Shown one piece after another: positions 1-12,500 of a stretch of DNA of 64,000 nt. The notes beneath the pieces were generated by a model. The model searched no databases and had not been told where the DNA came from. It saw only the letters and a program-made list of their open reading frames with translations. The first letter of the stretch is position 1; each line of letters begins with the position of its first letter. The translations under genes were made by a program, and so were the position numbers. This DNA comes from Hydractinia symbiolongicarpus (taxonomy: Eukaryota; Cnidaria; Hydrozoa; Anthoathecata; Hydractiniidae). The stretch is taken from assembly GCF_029227915.1 (NCBI RefSeq), contig NC_079882.1, positions 25,055,001-25,119,000 on the forward strand, in the 5' to 3' direction.

Positions 1-187
1 CTTCCCTTTAATCATCATCAATTACACTCGCACTATTCACACTGTTACATTTTTGGTCTTGCCAGTAGTTTGTGCATTTCTTTCCTTTTATTTGCGAAAA
101 TTAATTCCCGCAAATATTTGTAAACACCTGATTCGCGAAAATTTCTCCTGGCAAAACAAAGTACAATAGAGACGAAAGAATACAAAC

Positions 188-516
188 CGTGTTATCGGAT
201 ACAATGAAAGACTGCATGTTGATATTTCCAACTCGCGCGTTTGATTCTACCCTCACTGTAACAGCACCAAAGTCTTCGGAGCCTTGGACTGGACAGAATG
301 ATGGAAAGTTATGATAGTTCTCGTCTGTGCTATTCAACATAACAATAGTAGTCACATCGCGCTCCATAACAACAACCCAGAAGTCATTCAATGTTCCAAC
401 TAACGGGGCCTGTGTAGCTATGATACCATCTTTCTTTTTATAACCGTTTACAAAAACAGCATTGATATAATCGGTAGAATTTGGTGTTTGTGGTAAGAAT
501 ACACGTAAGAAGTCAC
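188..516 (-). CDS. Gene A: first exon of PTP domain D2
   Basis: Encodes GDFLRVFLPQ, then DYINAVFVNGYKK, IATQAPLVGTLNDFW and VTTIVMLNS, the N-terminal half of a PTP fold. It enters in phase 1 and leaves in phase 0, as in genes B (31059-31378) and C (59828-60138). The exons for the CX5R part of D2 were not seen in bases 1-187, so they must lie left of the window. Bases 1-187 are intron, with fragments of a TTCGCGAAAA-type repeat. Confidence 0.9.
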
Positions 517-3500
517 CTAGAAAATCGTTATGCTGTTTTGTAAGCAACCAGTTTATCAGTAACTGTACTAAAATCTCCAAGATTTCTAAGCAAGTATAAA
601 CAACATCACATACAAGCAACTATTTATGTTCTGGCTGCGGTGTCGAAAATGCATTACCGGGCTTACATTGATGTTGACAATCCTTATATATATATAAGAT
701 GTGATACTCACTTATGGAACAGCACCTATTTCCTGATACTGAACCGAATAATTACGCAGTTTGGATATTAAGTAAAAGGTTGATATTAAATCAAACATTG
801 TTGATGAAAATTGGTAATTATTGACCAGGGTTTTGATAATCTTAAATTTTTTCCATTCTCTCCTAAGCAACTATTAAGCAAATTTTTTATCAAATTTAAC
901 ATAAATTTTCAGCATATCAAGTTAGTACCAGATCAAAAGTTAAGTTGTTTATAAAGAAAATCTTATGAAAGCAAGGGAAGTCAATTTTGCCCATAACAAA
1001 CACAATCTTAGAGAACTCTGCTGGCACAAACGGAAATTTAGGGACTATCTTGAAATCTACAGCAGCACATCTCTCATTAGAAATATAAGGCTTTCAACTT
1101 TTCATGTTGTCACTCGTCAATAATATCTTAAAAATGACAATCCCATGCAAATGCTATCTTCCGTATAGGGTGGTTAGCATTAATCTAGAATGCCATAAAT
1201 CACCGATTAGGCGTCCAATAATCAAACACCTGGCGGGCGTGACCCTGCGTGTTTATTTGATAAATTGGCAAACCAAACGTGTTATTTTTGAACTTTTACA
1301 ATAGCATTTCGTGCGATTTTTAAATCAAAATGTAAAGTAGAAGGTAATGGGAAAGAAGGGTTAGGCACAATGCGCTGGCATTATTACTTTGGTATTCTGT
1401 TATTTGTTATTTTTATTACGCTATCTTTAATTTGCAAAAAACAACTCTATCATCACCCTGTAACCAAATACGTGCCAAAAGTACATTGAGGACACTCAAT
1501 CGGTAATTTACGGTAGCGTACTAAGTAACAAACAGCAAATATCAAAATGCCCACCTGCTAATATATCTGGGTATCTGTTCTTACTGGCATTTTCTTCCAA
1601 CATTGCCGTTTTGAAGTTACCTTCACCAAAAGGTATATTTACGCTATTTAAACGCTCAAATTCTATTTCCAAAAGAAACTTTCCGCCTTGCTTCTTTGAT
1701 ATTAAATTTCGGAAAGTCTCTGGGAATATTGATGCGGCTACACCAGTATAACCACAACACAAGGCTTCGTAAATCGCACTGTGAACGAATTTGTACTGCT
1801 CAACTGTTTGCACCATTTGGACGCGATTTTGTCGAATACTTTCAAAGTAGTTGTATATGTCAACGAGATGTTTTGTTTTCATCAAATGCAGCATCGCGTC
1901 AATGATAATATATGATCCAGTTCTGCCAACACCAGCACTACAATGCACAAGAAGTTGCTTTCCACTTTCATATGGAATGAGTTGTCTCACTCTATAGCAG
2001 AAATTTAGCAGCAATGTGGGGTATTCTGGACAGCCATGGTCAGGCCAGGAAGTGAAGTGCAAATGCATAAATTGATGTTTGTTATATTCGTAACTCACTT
2101 TCATTTTACGAATTACATAGTCAGCATATACTTGTACTTCCATCACTTCCACTTCAATACCATTATAAACTCGCTTCCCGTTATTCTTTGGCCAATACTG
2201 CGCACATTTTGGCTTACCATCCTCTACTATATTTGTAAGCATGATAACAGCTGCAGGTTTTTCACCAAGCACCATGCGCCAAAAATCAAAAATTGTTTCT
2301 TTTTTCGGTCCTTGAGCTGCAATATATTCAACTTCTCCAGAGTAGTTCTGAATATAGTTTGCATTAATGTAATCACTAGTCTCTTCACCAGTAATTTCCT
2401 GCAAGACAACACGAGTATGGTCATATGCAGTGACGTTCAAGTAACGATTTTTATCTTTATTTTGAGACATCAAACCAACTTCGCAGTCATGCAAACGCTC
2501 CATTGGAACACTTTTGTATTGTTTCACAATGTCTGAGCTAACATTATCTTTTTGTTCCAAATAAAATGACAAAAATTCTTGAATGGAAAGTGGCGGAAAT
2601 TTAGGTTTCAAAGGAATATTGTAGTAAGATTCGTTTGACGGTCCTTCAAAAGGAAAGAAAGATAGATACAAAGTCAAATAGATTTTTAGCAATAAATGAC
2701 AAAAAAAGTTGCAACAAACCTGCATTAATCTCGTCATAATTGTTTTCTTGCATTTTAAACTCATCTTGACTTTTCAGCTTTATGGAAGTTGCAGAATCGC
2801 GATCGTCACCAGAACGCTTCAAGGGTTTACGCCGTCTAAACCAAAATTTTAAAACTAAAATAACGCCAGGATAAATTCGATAGAATATCATCCTCTGTCT
2901 TTTTTCTGCAAGCACCGGAATGCATCGATTATACAACAAAAATTTTTTTTAGATTTTAAATTAGCCTGTTTTCTGGTAATCAAAGGCTGCAATAAAAACA
3001 TCTCTACTTTCTGTGTTTTAGGAATTATCTGAATGAAGAGTGAGATTGTGATTCACATAAAAAAATAATAATGGATAATTGACTGGTTATAAGATACACT
3101 GTGTATAACATGAAAATTTCATCAACACACAGGTTACAAAATAACTAAAACACTAAATGTTTACAATTATATTTAACTTTCCAAACCATTTTCAGGTTGT
3201 AATCATTTACACACTTGTACGTACCCTACAATTCAAATACATCTATCAACAAAATTTTGATGTCAAATTCACGTTATTTCATAAAATGATTAAAGACACC
3301 AATATATGTATTGGTAATACTATCCTAATACATTATGTATGTTGTTGTAAAGACTCCCAAAACTAAACAAGACTGAAAGATTCTACTTTTTTGTGTGTGT
3401 GTGTGTCCTGTTTTAAAATAAGTTAAATAACGAAAATACCTTTTTATGAAGATGATGACAACAATAATTGCAATTAAGACAATAACACCAGCAGCTGCAA

Positions 3501-6500
3501 TGCCTGCTATTAACCCAATATTGGATGATGTTGGATTTTGTTTTCCAGGCTTCGGTGCAGCCTGTGTATCTAGGATAACAATACATATATCGAACTGATA
3601 TGTAAGCAGCGAATCTGAAAACTTAAAAGTGCTCATTAGACCATCTAAACATGATCGTTGGTTAAATGTTAGTCCTACTGACTCGTTTTAAGCACTTTTA
3701 AATTCTTCTTCAGTCCCCCATAATAAAAAACACTCCACATGCAGCTTGGTAATGCAGTACACCTTGTAGGGTCACCTTTACCATATCTAGCTAACATAAC
3801 TAAATTTGAAAAGTAAATACATATTTGACATGAAAAATCGAAAGTTTTAAAAACGGAAATTTCAAAAGAGCTGCACGTGTGTGTGAGCTTATTTTTTAAC
3901 TGTTGAATACCTTTTTGGTAGATCATGTGTTGAGATAGAAAAATAGAAAGTTAACTACATAAACTATATAGATAAGGATTTTCGAAATCGCTCTACCTAA
4001 TTGTAATATTCCCAGTATGTTCTGTGCGTCTACCTGCCCATCTGTATACATTTTTTAATTTAAATCTTATATTTTTATAGTTTAATTGGATCTACAGCTA
4101 ACATTTTTTCCACGTAAATACAAACTATCAGTATACTTTTGAAAATATAATGATATTTCAATATCTTTTATTTTCTTCTTCTTAAATGAACCTAGAAATG
4201 GACCTAAAATCCAGGAATTACCCTAGCTAACATACTACGCTACATGTCATTTTTCTTTATTTCTCATTTTAGCTAGAAGTCACACAATTCTTGATTTTTG
4301 GAAGGCCTTTATTGTGATATATGTTTAAAACTAAGATTCACGATAAATTGTGCTGCATGTTGGTAAAGCTTAAATAACATTTGGCCTAAAACATAATGAA
4401 AAGTTCAGTTACTCTGAAATTTTTTCACCATGAGCACAACCTTTGATCCCACTATTTTTAACAAAAAGTACCTATTCTATATGTTCAGATAAAAGTAGGT
4501 TAATCACAGCTATATGACAAGCATGGTTTATCCAATGGAATTTTTGTCTGTCATTTATACATTATTTAAACCGATTGACTAATATTTAAGGTTACAAATT
4601 TTCGTAGAACAGACAGTGACCAACCAAAAGAGTGCAAATATAGTTATCCTGTAGGGCTACATTCAGCGTGTAATGCCAGGTCTCGGATAACTTTAGTTAT
4701 TTAGATTGAATGTAGTTAATTTTGCACACTTCAATCACAGCATTAAAACATTAAAACAAAACTTACCATCTTTGGGAGCAACAAACTCTTTTGACCATAA
4801 TGTAGAATACAAATCATCCTAGCGAAGAAAAATACATACTTCTCACGTCTTTTCATTATCAATTCATCAATGATTACATGGAAAAATTCCTATATATAGC
4901 TCACAGTACCTGTACATTAAGCCTTTGAAATACAGCATATGTTTCACCTCCAACTAAGGGTCCATTTCTATACTCTATTATGGATCTTCTTCTTCTTCTA
5001 CCAGACTTTGACGGTAATGTGTATGTAATATTATTACCTAAATCAATGTGTCTTATTATGTTAGACATTGCTTATTGTAATTCAATATGGATGTGATGAG
5101 GAGCATAAAACACAAAATGCTAATTCTTTTCGTTGCGTTAAGCAAACATGTAAATTTTTTGATATAATTCTAGCATTTTGATAACGTAAGATGTTATGTT
5201 TAGTGTTTTGTGTTTTTACTCTCTTTTACTCACTCCCATGTTTGGTACATAATAAGCAATAATATTCACATGCTACGAGAAGGTTTATATATACGAAAAA
5301 CCGCAACATGATGTACGAGAAATAGAGTTAAAATTATTGAACTTTTCGAAAGATGCTTCCTTTGATAAAAGTAGTCATGATTTTGATTTTTGAGTTGTAC
5401 ATTTTCCAGGGAAATCGTTTCTTTTTTCAGATAAAAGAATTTAAGAATATATAATTGATAAAATTCTTCACAATTAATTAACTTGGCATACAAAAGAGTC
5501 GTAGGCTATACTACATTTACTTGAAATCCTTTTTCTAACACACACAAAACTAATACAGTCCCCTTCAAAGGTTCAATCACAACAGTGACAAGTTATTCAC
5601 ATTACCTAGCACAAACTCACTAACATTGAGTAATTGTGTTTTGTTAAATACACCAGCTATGTAAGGCTGATTATAATCAGCAGTTTCATATGTCTTCAAG
5701 TCGTTCTGCTGGTAAAATTTTGGTTCTTTTTTCTGCCAGGTTGTTTTGTTAACTTTCATCATTATAATATAATGATATCTAAAAAGTGAATTAAAATAGA
5801 TAAAAGTGGACTAGAATGACTTTCCACAATAAAGCAGTTTAAAGAAATGTGTTGGTAACAGGTTACACAGATTACTATCGTTTTGGAGGGCTTATTCCCT
5901 TTCATTATACATTGCTATTTTTTTCTTACTAATTGAAGAGTTTCTCTGAGACGTATCTTTTCAATAGGAAAAAATTACACATATGTATATAACAGATTGC
6001 AGAAGTCAAATAATCCATTTAACCTGGCAAAATTAGTGAACCATCTTTTTTATATAATAAGAGACTATAATTAAAAAAACTAATTAATTTCAGTGCCTTT
6101 TCGAATTTGTGCTTTCAAATATTTGTATGAATTACAATAATAATCATCATTCCTGATATGGTCCTGTTTTTTTAACTGCAAAATGTGTTCATGCAACAAA
6201 ATTCGCAAAGTTTTGAAAATTTTGTAAACATTGGCACGCGTTTTTATTTTATAAGAATCTACTCTGTAAGACTATTCAAGATAAAATCAAACGAAAAGTA
6301 TCCTTAAGAATATGCTCACTTGAAATTTTACTTGCATCCTAAATGGAATATAAGCAAACGTTTGTTTCTTTATTCTTTGGTAACTTATATAAACATGTAT
6401 CCTACCATTACATTCTCAAATCTTCCAATCAACCGTGCTAAGAATATATCAAGATGATTTTTGCCCGAAAGTTGAAATATTCATGTTGCAACGAAAAAAT

Positions 6501-9500
6501 ATTTTTCTTCAAAACAAAATAAACGTGAATAAACAAGTAATCTTTTATTATTACAGCTCCATTCACGTATTTTAAACATCCGTTACACTGTGCAATAAAA
6601 ACTATTTCTGAAGGGTCAAATTTAAGATGTGTACACTATTCGCCAACATCTTAATGCAAAATTTTCAAGAATAAAGAAAAAGAAAGATTTTACGGGTGAA
6701 AGGTAGAGGAAAAAACTAACCCTGACCCTAACCCTTAAGATATTTTTCTAGTATTGTTAGTCTACCATAGCCATGCTCCTAGTTTCACAGTACCTTGCCA
6801 ATATTCCACTGTTTTATTTCACCACAGCTTTTTAAATACTTTGTAGAAAAAGAAAGAAACCAAGTTTCAACAATTCTGATAAAAAAAGTACAACTGGATA
6901 GAAAAGGATTTTGAACATTTATAAACATACAAATTTAGATTTTAACTTTTTTTTAAAGAAAAATCTTATTTAAAGAATTTTTTTATCATTTTACTAACAA
7001 GATAGAAACACTCACTAAAATATAAGACAATGGCACTAATTTGATCATTATAAGGAATTGATGAAATGTATCAATTTTAAATTTTCTGCAGCCACTAGGC
7101 TGCGCTGGTGCTACTTGTTCAGATGCAACAGCGAGTACTCTACACTCACTTTCTAATACATAATCCACGCCAGGGTCTCACAATTTGAGACAAATAGTCA
7201 TGCTGACGTCAGCAACAACAAGCATATATAAGGAGTTTGGATCTAATCAAATAATCTCTTAAGTCCGCCGTAAGCATTGACAAGTGAAATTTGACAAGTT
7301 TAAATTGCGTGAACCTAGTATAAAACAGCTACATATCGACTTGTGGAAACAAACGTCGAAATTTGCCACCTTATCCCAATATATTTTGTCGGGAACCGTG
7401 TGGAGTTAAATCAACTAAAAATAAAAATAAAATTTACTTCAAATTTAAAGGTCCTTTTACTAATGCAACAGATGTCTTCGTCCGGTTCAAAACTTCAGGA
7501 ACAAGCGTCTTTAATGCATTGCGTTCTAATAATTAGAAAAAAAAATCAATAAAACCAAATGTTACTGCTAAGTTGCATAGCTATGATATTTACCGAGTTT
7601 ACATATTTATCTATTAGACACCTGCTTGAGCCTAAGATATCAGCCATTACTGGAAACTACCTCTTTAAATTTCTATACAATCCTCACAATCAGTAAAACA
7701 CAATAACTTCCCTTAGGATTTTGCTTTGAGCTTGAAACTTAAAACATTTAGTAAGTTTTGACATGCAATTAACCCAATTTTTTTTAAAAGTGGCAAGGTT
7801 TTCAGTCCAAAGTAAGGGTTATAAAATAATTAAAAAAATAAAACCTACCAATAACAACATTTTGAGATAAAACTCCATTATAATTGATGTTTTGGAAACC
7901 ATACTTTGTAATGTCCTGTTGTAAATGAATATACGATTTAAATACGCTAGTACTTTCACCAACTGGTAGCCTCATGGTAGAACGTTCGCTTCCAGTGCGA
8001 GAGGTCTTGGTTTAAACCCCGGTCAAGTAATGCCAGAGACTAGAAAAATGTGAATCTATCCTTTCTGCTTAGCGCTCAGCATGAGAATAGGGTTGATATC
8101 TTAAGCAGTTGTCTAGTTGAGATATTTCTGTGCTTTCACGACTTCCGTAGTTGAAATGTGAGTTTTAGATGAACTGGGACCCCTCCATAAAACTCTCGTT
8201 GATAGTATCAATAGGAACTGAAGAGGCTATCCTGGGTAAATAATTTCAATAATAATAATAATAAAACAACATATATAAATTTACCTTTCCATTTATAACA
8301 GCTCTAGCATAAATATAATATTTTCCAATAACTGATATTTTTGCATTTAAACCATCAATATTTTCCTGGCCTTCCACAAAATAATATTTAATACCATCTG
8401 CTGGAAGGTCCTTAACTGTAGCAGCAAGAAAATAATCCAGATTCTTTAACTCTGATTCTTTTTGATTGTTTATCAGAGTTGGTAGATTTGACTTTCTCGT
8501 AGTTGATATCACAATTTCGTAATAGCTACACAAATAAATGTGGTCTTTTTTTAAACAAATGTTTAGAAGTATAATCTGTATAAAAAGTGATCTAAATGTT
8601 TTTTTCTTCAGAACTGAATAAGGTTACACACACGCATTGAACAAAAAAAAACAAAAAAAAAACAAGAAAAAATAACACAGAAAATTTTTTTGTAACCAGG
8701 TATATAATCTAAAATATTCTTCAAAAATTAGAAACATTTATGGAGTAAGATAGATGGCTGTTTGCTCAATATCAAACGTATTTGCAGACGCAATCTCGGA
8801 TTGTACAGTATTTTTTTAAATCTCCATCAAAATGTTTTTAAATATTCAAGAGAGATTTTTTTAAGCAAAAAAAAAAAAAAGAAAATTAAAACTGGCATTG
8901 TGTGATAGCTACAAAATAGCAAACTACATTTTCATTTAAATACAGTGCTCTTTTACTGCAATTAAAATGTTAATTTAAATTATTCCAGGAAGTATCAAAT
9001 ATTGCTACACCCTTTATTCATTGCAACGTATATACAACATTACTACTAACCTTATTGGTCCGTGAATATCTGATGAAGAAGTTAATGTGACAATCGTTGT
9101 GTTTTCTCCATTACTACTTGTAGCTAGCCCAGGTGGTGGCGGATCTAGTGACAGAACAATTTTCTTCATTCAAAACAGAAACAAACTTTTCGTTATCAAG
9201 AATACCAATCAAAGGTTTTAACAGGATTCGAATTTTGCTAAAAAGTCTACTTCTGAGTTAATTGCTGATCATTGTGTAAAATATGCCCTTAAAATGTGAA
9301 TACTTATAATGTGGCCAAAATGCTGAGACTAATACAATTTTGGAACCTACAAATTTGGTGCTGGGGTCAGTTTGTTAACGTTTTTTTGAGTTGAGAGAAA
9401 GAATTGCTTTTACTACACCTTGACGGACATGGACATTGATTAAAACTATAATAAAATGTTAAATGTATATTTCTAAAACGTTTTCATTGCACAGAGATGT

Positions 9501-12500
9501 ATGATTATCAATATTTAAAAGATGAACAAAAAAGACTGTATTTTGTTACTTCATTTCCCTGCTTCATCTCTTTAAATTATTAGAACTTTCAAGTGTTTTT
9601 AATGATTCTTATTTGCACTAATAAGTAATCAGACAATATCTTAAATCGCTAAACAAAATAATAAAATCTAAATTCAACGATATTCTAGCACTTTTACCTT
9701 TTTTCTTTTCATGAGATTCTAGAACCATCCAAGAAAAAACTGCTATAAGGAGCTAAACACATAAAGAGAGCTGTCCTATCTAACCAGGCCTGTTGGTTAC
9801 GTTAGCTGGCGTTTTTTTAACAGTCGCATAATAGCGGTCAATAGTAATTTTAAATTTTTACAAACCACGTTATACAACTATATTATATTAAAATTTAAAA
9901 TTCCTTATTTGTCTTAAGAGTTATGTATTTATTAATTTTACACCATTGCTCTTTATGCGATCAGCCCCTAATACAAGGAACCTGCAGAAAATAACAGAGT
10001 AAGTGAAAACAACAAATCTAAGTGAGAAGAGTTATTTATTAATCAATGCAACTTACCTTTTGGTTGCACATAAAAGTCAAACGGTTCAGAAGATTTTGTT
10101 ATATCATGAATATCTGCTGTAATAACAATTCGAACACGAGCTGCAGCAAAGGTTACATATTCTAGTATATAACTCAATATGTACGTAGTAGTATAAATTG
10201 TGTTGAAGAACAAACTATGCGTATGTGGAAAATCCTTTGAAGCTGTAATTTTAATCTAAAAAGAATAAATAATTTAAGGCCACCACAGTGCATTTAAAAT
10301 ACTTTATTAGGAGAAACTTTCGCGAGAGAATCTTTCGCGAATTTCGCATTTTTTGGTTTTTTTCGCGAAACTTTGTCTGGCCATTCGCGAAAATTTATTC
10401 AGTACAAACTTTCTAAATTGTCGATTCGAGAAAATTTCTTGTCTCGTCCACACTTGGCACAACTGGTGATGGGAACGAGATTGGAATAAACTTAGAAATA
10501 AGCAAAAGCGATGATGTTTCAAATGTATGTATGGCTTATAACCGAGTTACTGGCGAAGAAGACGATGACGACGATGCGTGGGAGCTAGAAGAAGACGAGC
10601 CTAATGTGTTTGATCTGTTTTGTGAATTTGTCATAGAACCCAATTTGTAAATAAAAGTTTTTACATAACATTAAAAAGAAAATTACATCGTTAAAAAGCA
10701 CTTTTCTATCATAAGAAATATAGGTCATTTTTTATAAGAACATAAAAAATCACGAATCGCGAAAGTTTATCTCGCCAAAACTTTCCAATTTCAGATTTCG
10801 CGAAAGTTGATCTTGCGAAAATTTTTTAATTTGTAGATTCGCGAAAATTTATCCAAAAAATTTCGCGAGTTTTTTGACTCGCGAAAGTTTCTCTCGCGAA
10901 ATTTTCTCCGAATAGAGTAGGTAGTTTTAGAATGACCGGCTTACATTATTTAACAATTCATCATTCAAACTTTCAAAATCCCATGGCTAATAATTAGGCA
11001 TAATTAGGCACTCTGCAAGATAATATTTATTGAAATACATACATGGTATTTGGAGACTGAAAGAGGATGAGACACTGGTGCTTTCCATGTAAATCTGATT
11101 TCGGATGAAGATAAACTTGCTTTTATTGAATGAGGCTTTGCAAGAACTAAAATAATTTTTGTGCATTAAAAGATCTATTTAAAGAAATATTTTTTGCACA
11201 AACGAGTTCTTAATCATAATCATACCTATTTGACAGCCTTTTAGTTGGAGTCTCATGCAGCATCTGTCATGGCTGCACGATGTTGGAATGATATACAAAT
11301 GATTTGTGACAATGTAAGGATTTAACCAATTTACAGATAATGGAGATATTCGTTCAGAGACACCAATTAAATTCTAAAATAAACATTTTCTCTCTTTTTT
11401 TATTGCCAGCAATAAGGATAAATAATGTAAACTAAATTTATAATCAAATAATTAAATGACAGCAGAATCCTATTCAAGGGCAAAATATGAATGATATTTT
11501 TCTATGCTTTTATGATTGATTTGTTTATTCTACTATCGAGCTCTGTATTATAATTGAATGTTATTTTGACTTATGTTTCGACATAACCTTATTTAGGTTT
11601 TAATCTTATGTTTCGCCTTGTAGTTTAGGATCTTGCAAAAAAAGTTATTGTAACACCACATCTTTAAAGGACACAAGATCTCTGTGGATGATTGCATACA
11701 GCTTTGATATCGATCAACGTACAGTGTTAAAAACAACCATAGGCAACCTCTTGTCAACTAAACTATATCACGCTGCCAGCAAATGTAAATGAAATGCAGA
11801 AACAATTTTCTTACGTCAAACTGAAAATTGAAATGGTGCAAGTTTTTGGTTGTATTAATGGCACTCGTGTAGCAATACGGCTTTCTCTAATTCAATGATG
11901 TAGTCGTTATCTTGGTTTCAAAATGAGGTCCGTATGGACAGAATTGTAAACAAGATGGCGGCAAGCGAGGTGGATTTGCAAACTCTGCAAGTTATCAAGA
12001 AGCCTGACAAAATTAGAAATATCTCTGAACGCCTACGAATCAAAATATTCATAAATTGTTGTTACAAAACATAGATGTTGATGTTGAAGTAAAATTAAAC
12101 GCTGAAGAAGAATTATGTTGGGGTAAATCCCTGGATTTTTTGCCATTATTTACTAGACGAGAAATTGATCAACATGTCGGCAAATGTGGTAAATTAAAGA
12201 AATTACACATACAAAAGACATTAGAAAGAGGGCTCAAATTTAAGGAGGAAAGATACATTTCTTCGGAAAGTTTATTTGCACCTCAGACATTGAAATATTT
12301 TTAGCTAAGGCTCATTATCGGGCTAGTGTGGTGCGTGGCCTTGTGGTTATGGAGTTCGCTTCGTAATCATAAGGTCCGTGGTTCGGTTCACATCGCGGGC
12401 ATGCTTACCAAGTGTCTTTACTACAGCTACGGGTCAACCCATGCCATGTGAGGGAAATTGGGTAGGTGTATAGTTAATGTATACATTACGAACACAGGAC

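Noticed and set aside
2036-2536. 166-codon plus-strand open frame
   Set aside because: It lies antisense to the catalytic exon of gene A, has no recognisable domain, and is explained by the constraint of the real frame. The same holds for 31554-31781 and 61145-61336.
3675-3926. Minus-strand frame between the transmembrane and stalk exons of gene A
   Set aside because: Intron phases of the flanking exons already join correctly without it, and gene B has no counterpart.
7961-8025. Possible tRNA gene
   Set aside because: A- and B-box text is present, but no cloverleaf with paired acceptor stem was seen and the sequence continues into a SINE body with an AAT tail. Same reasoning for 12327 and the minus-strand copy at 44040.
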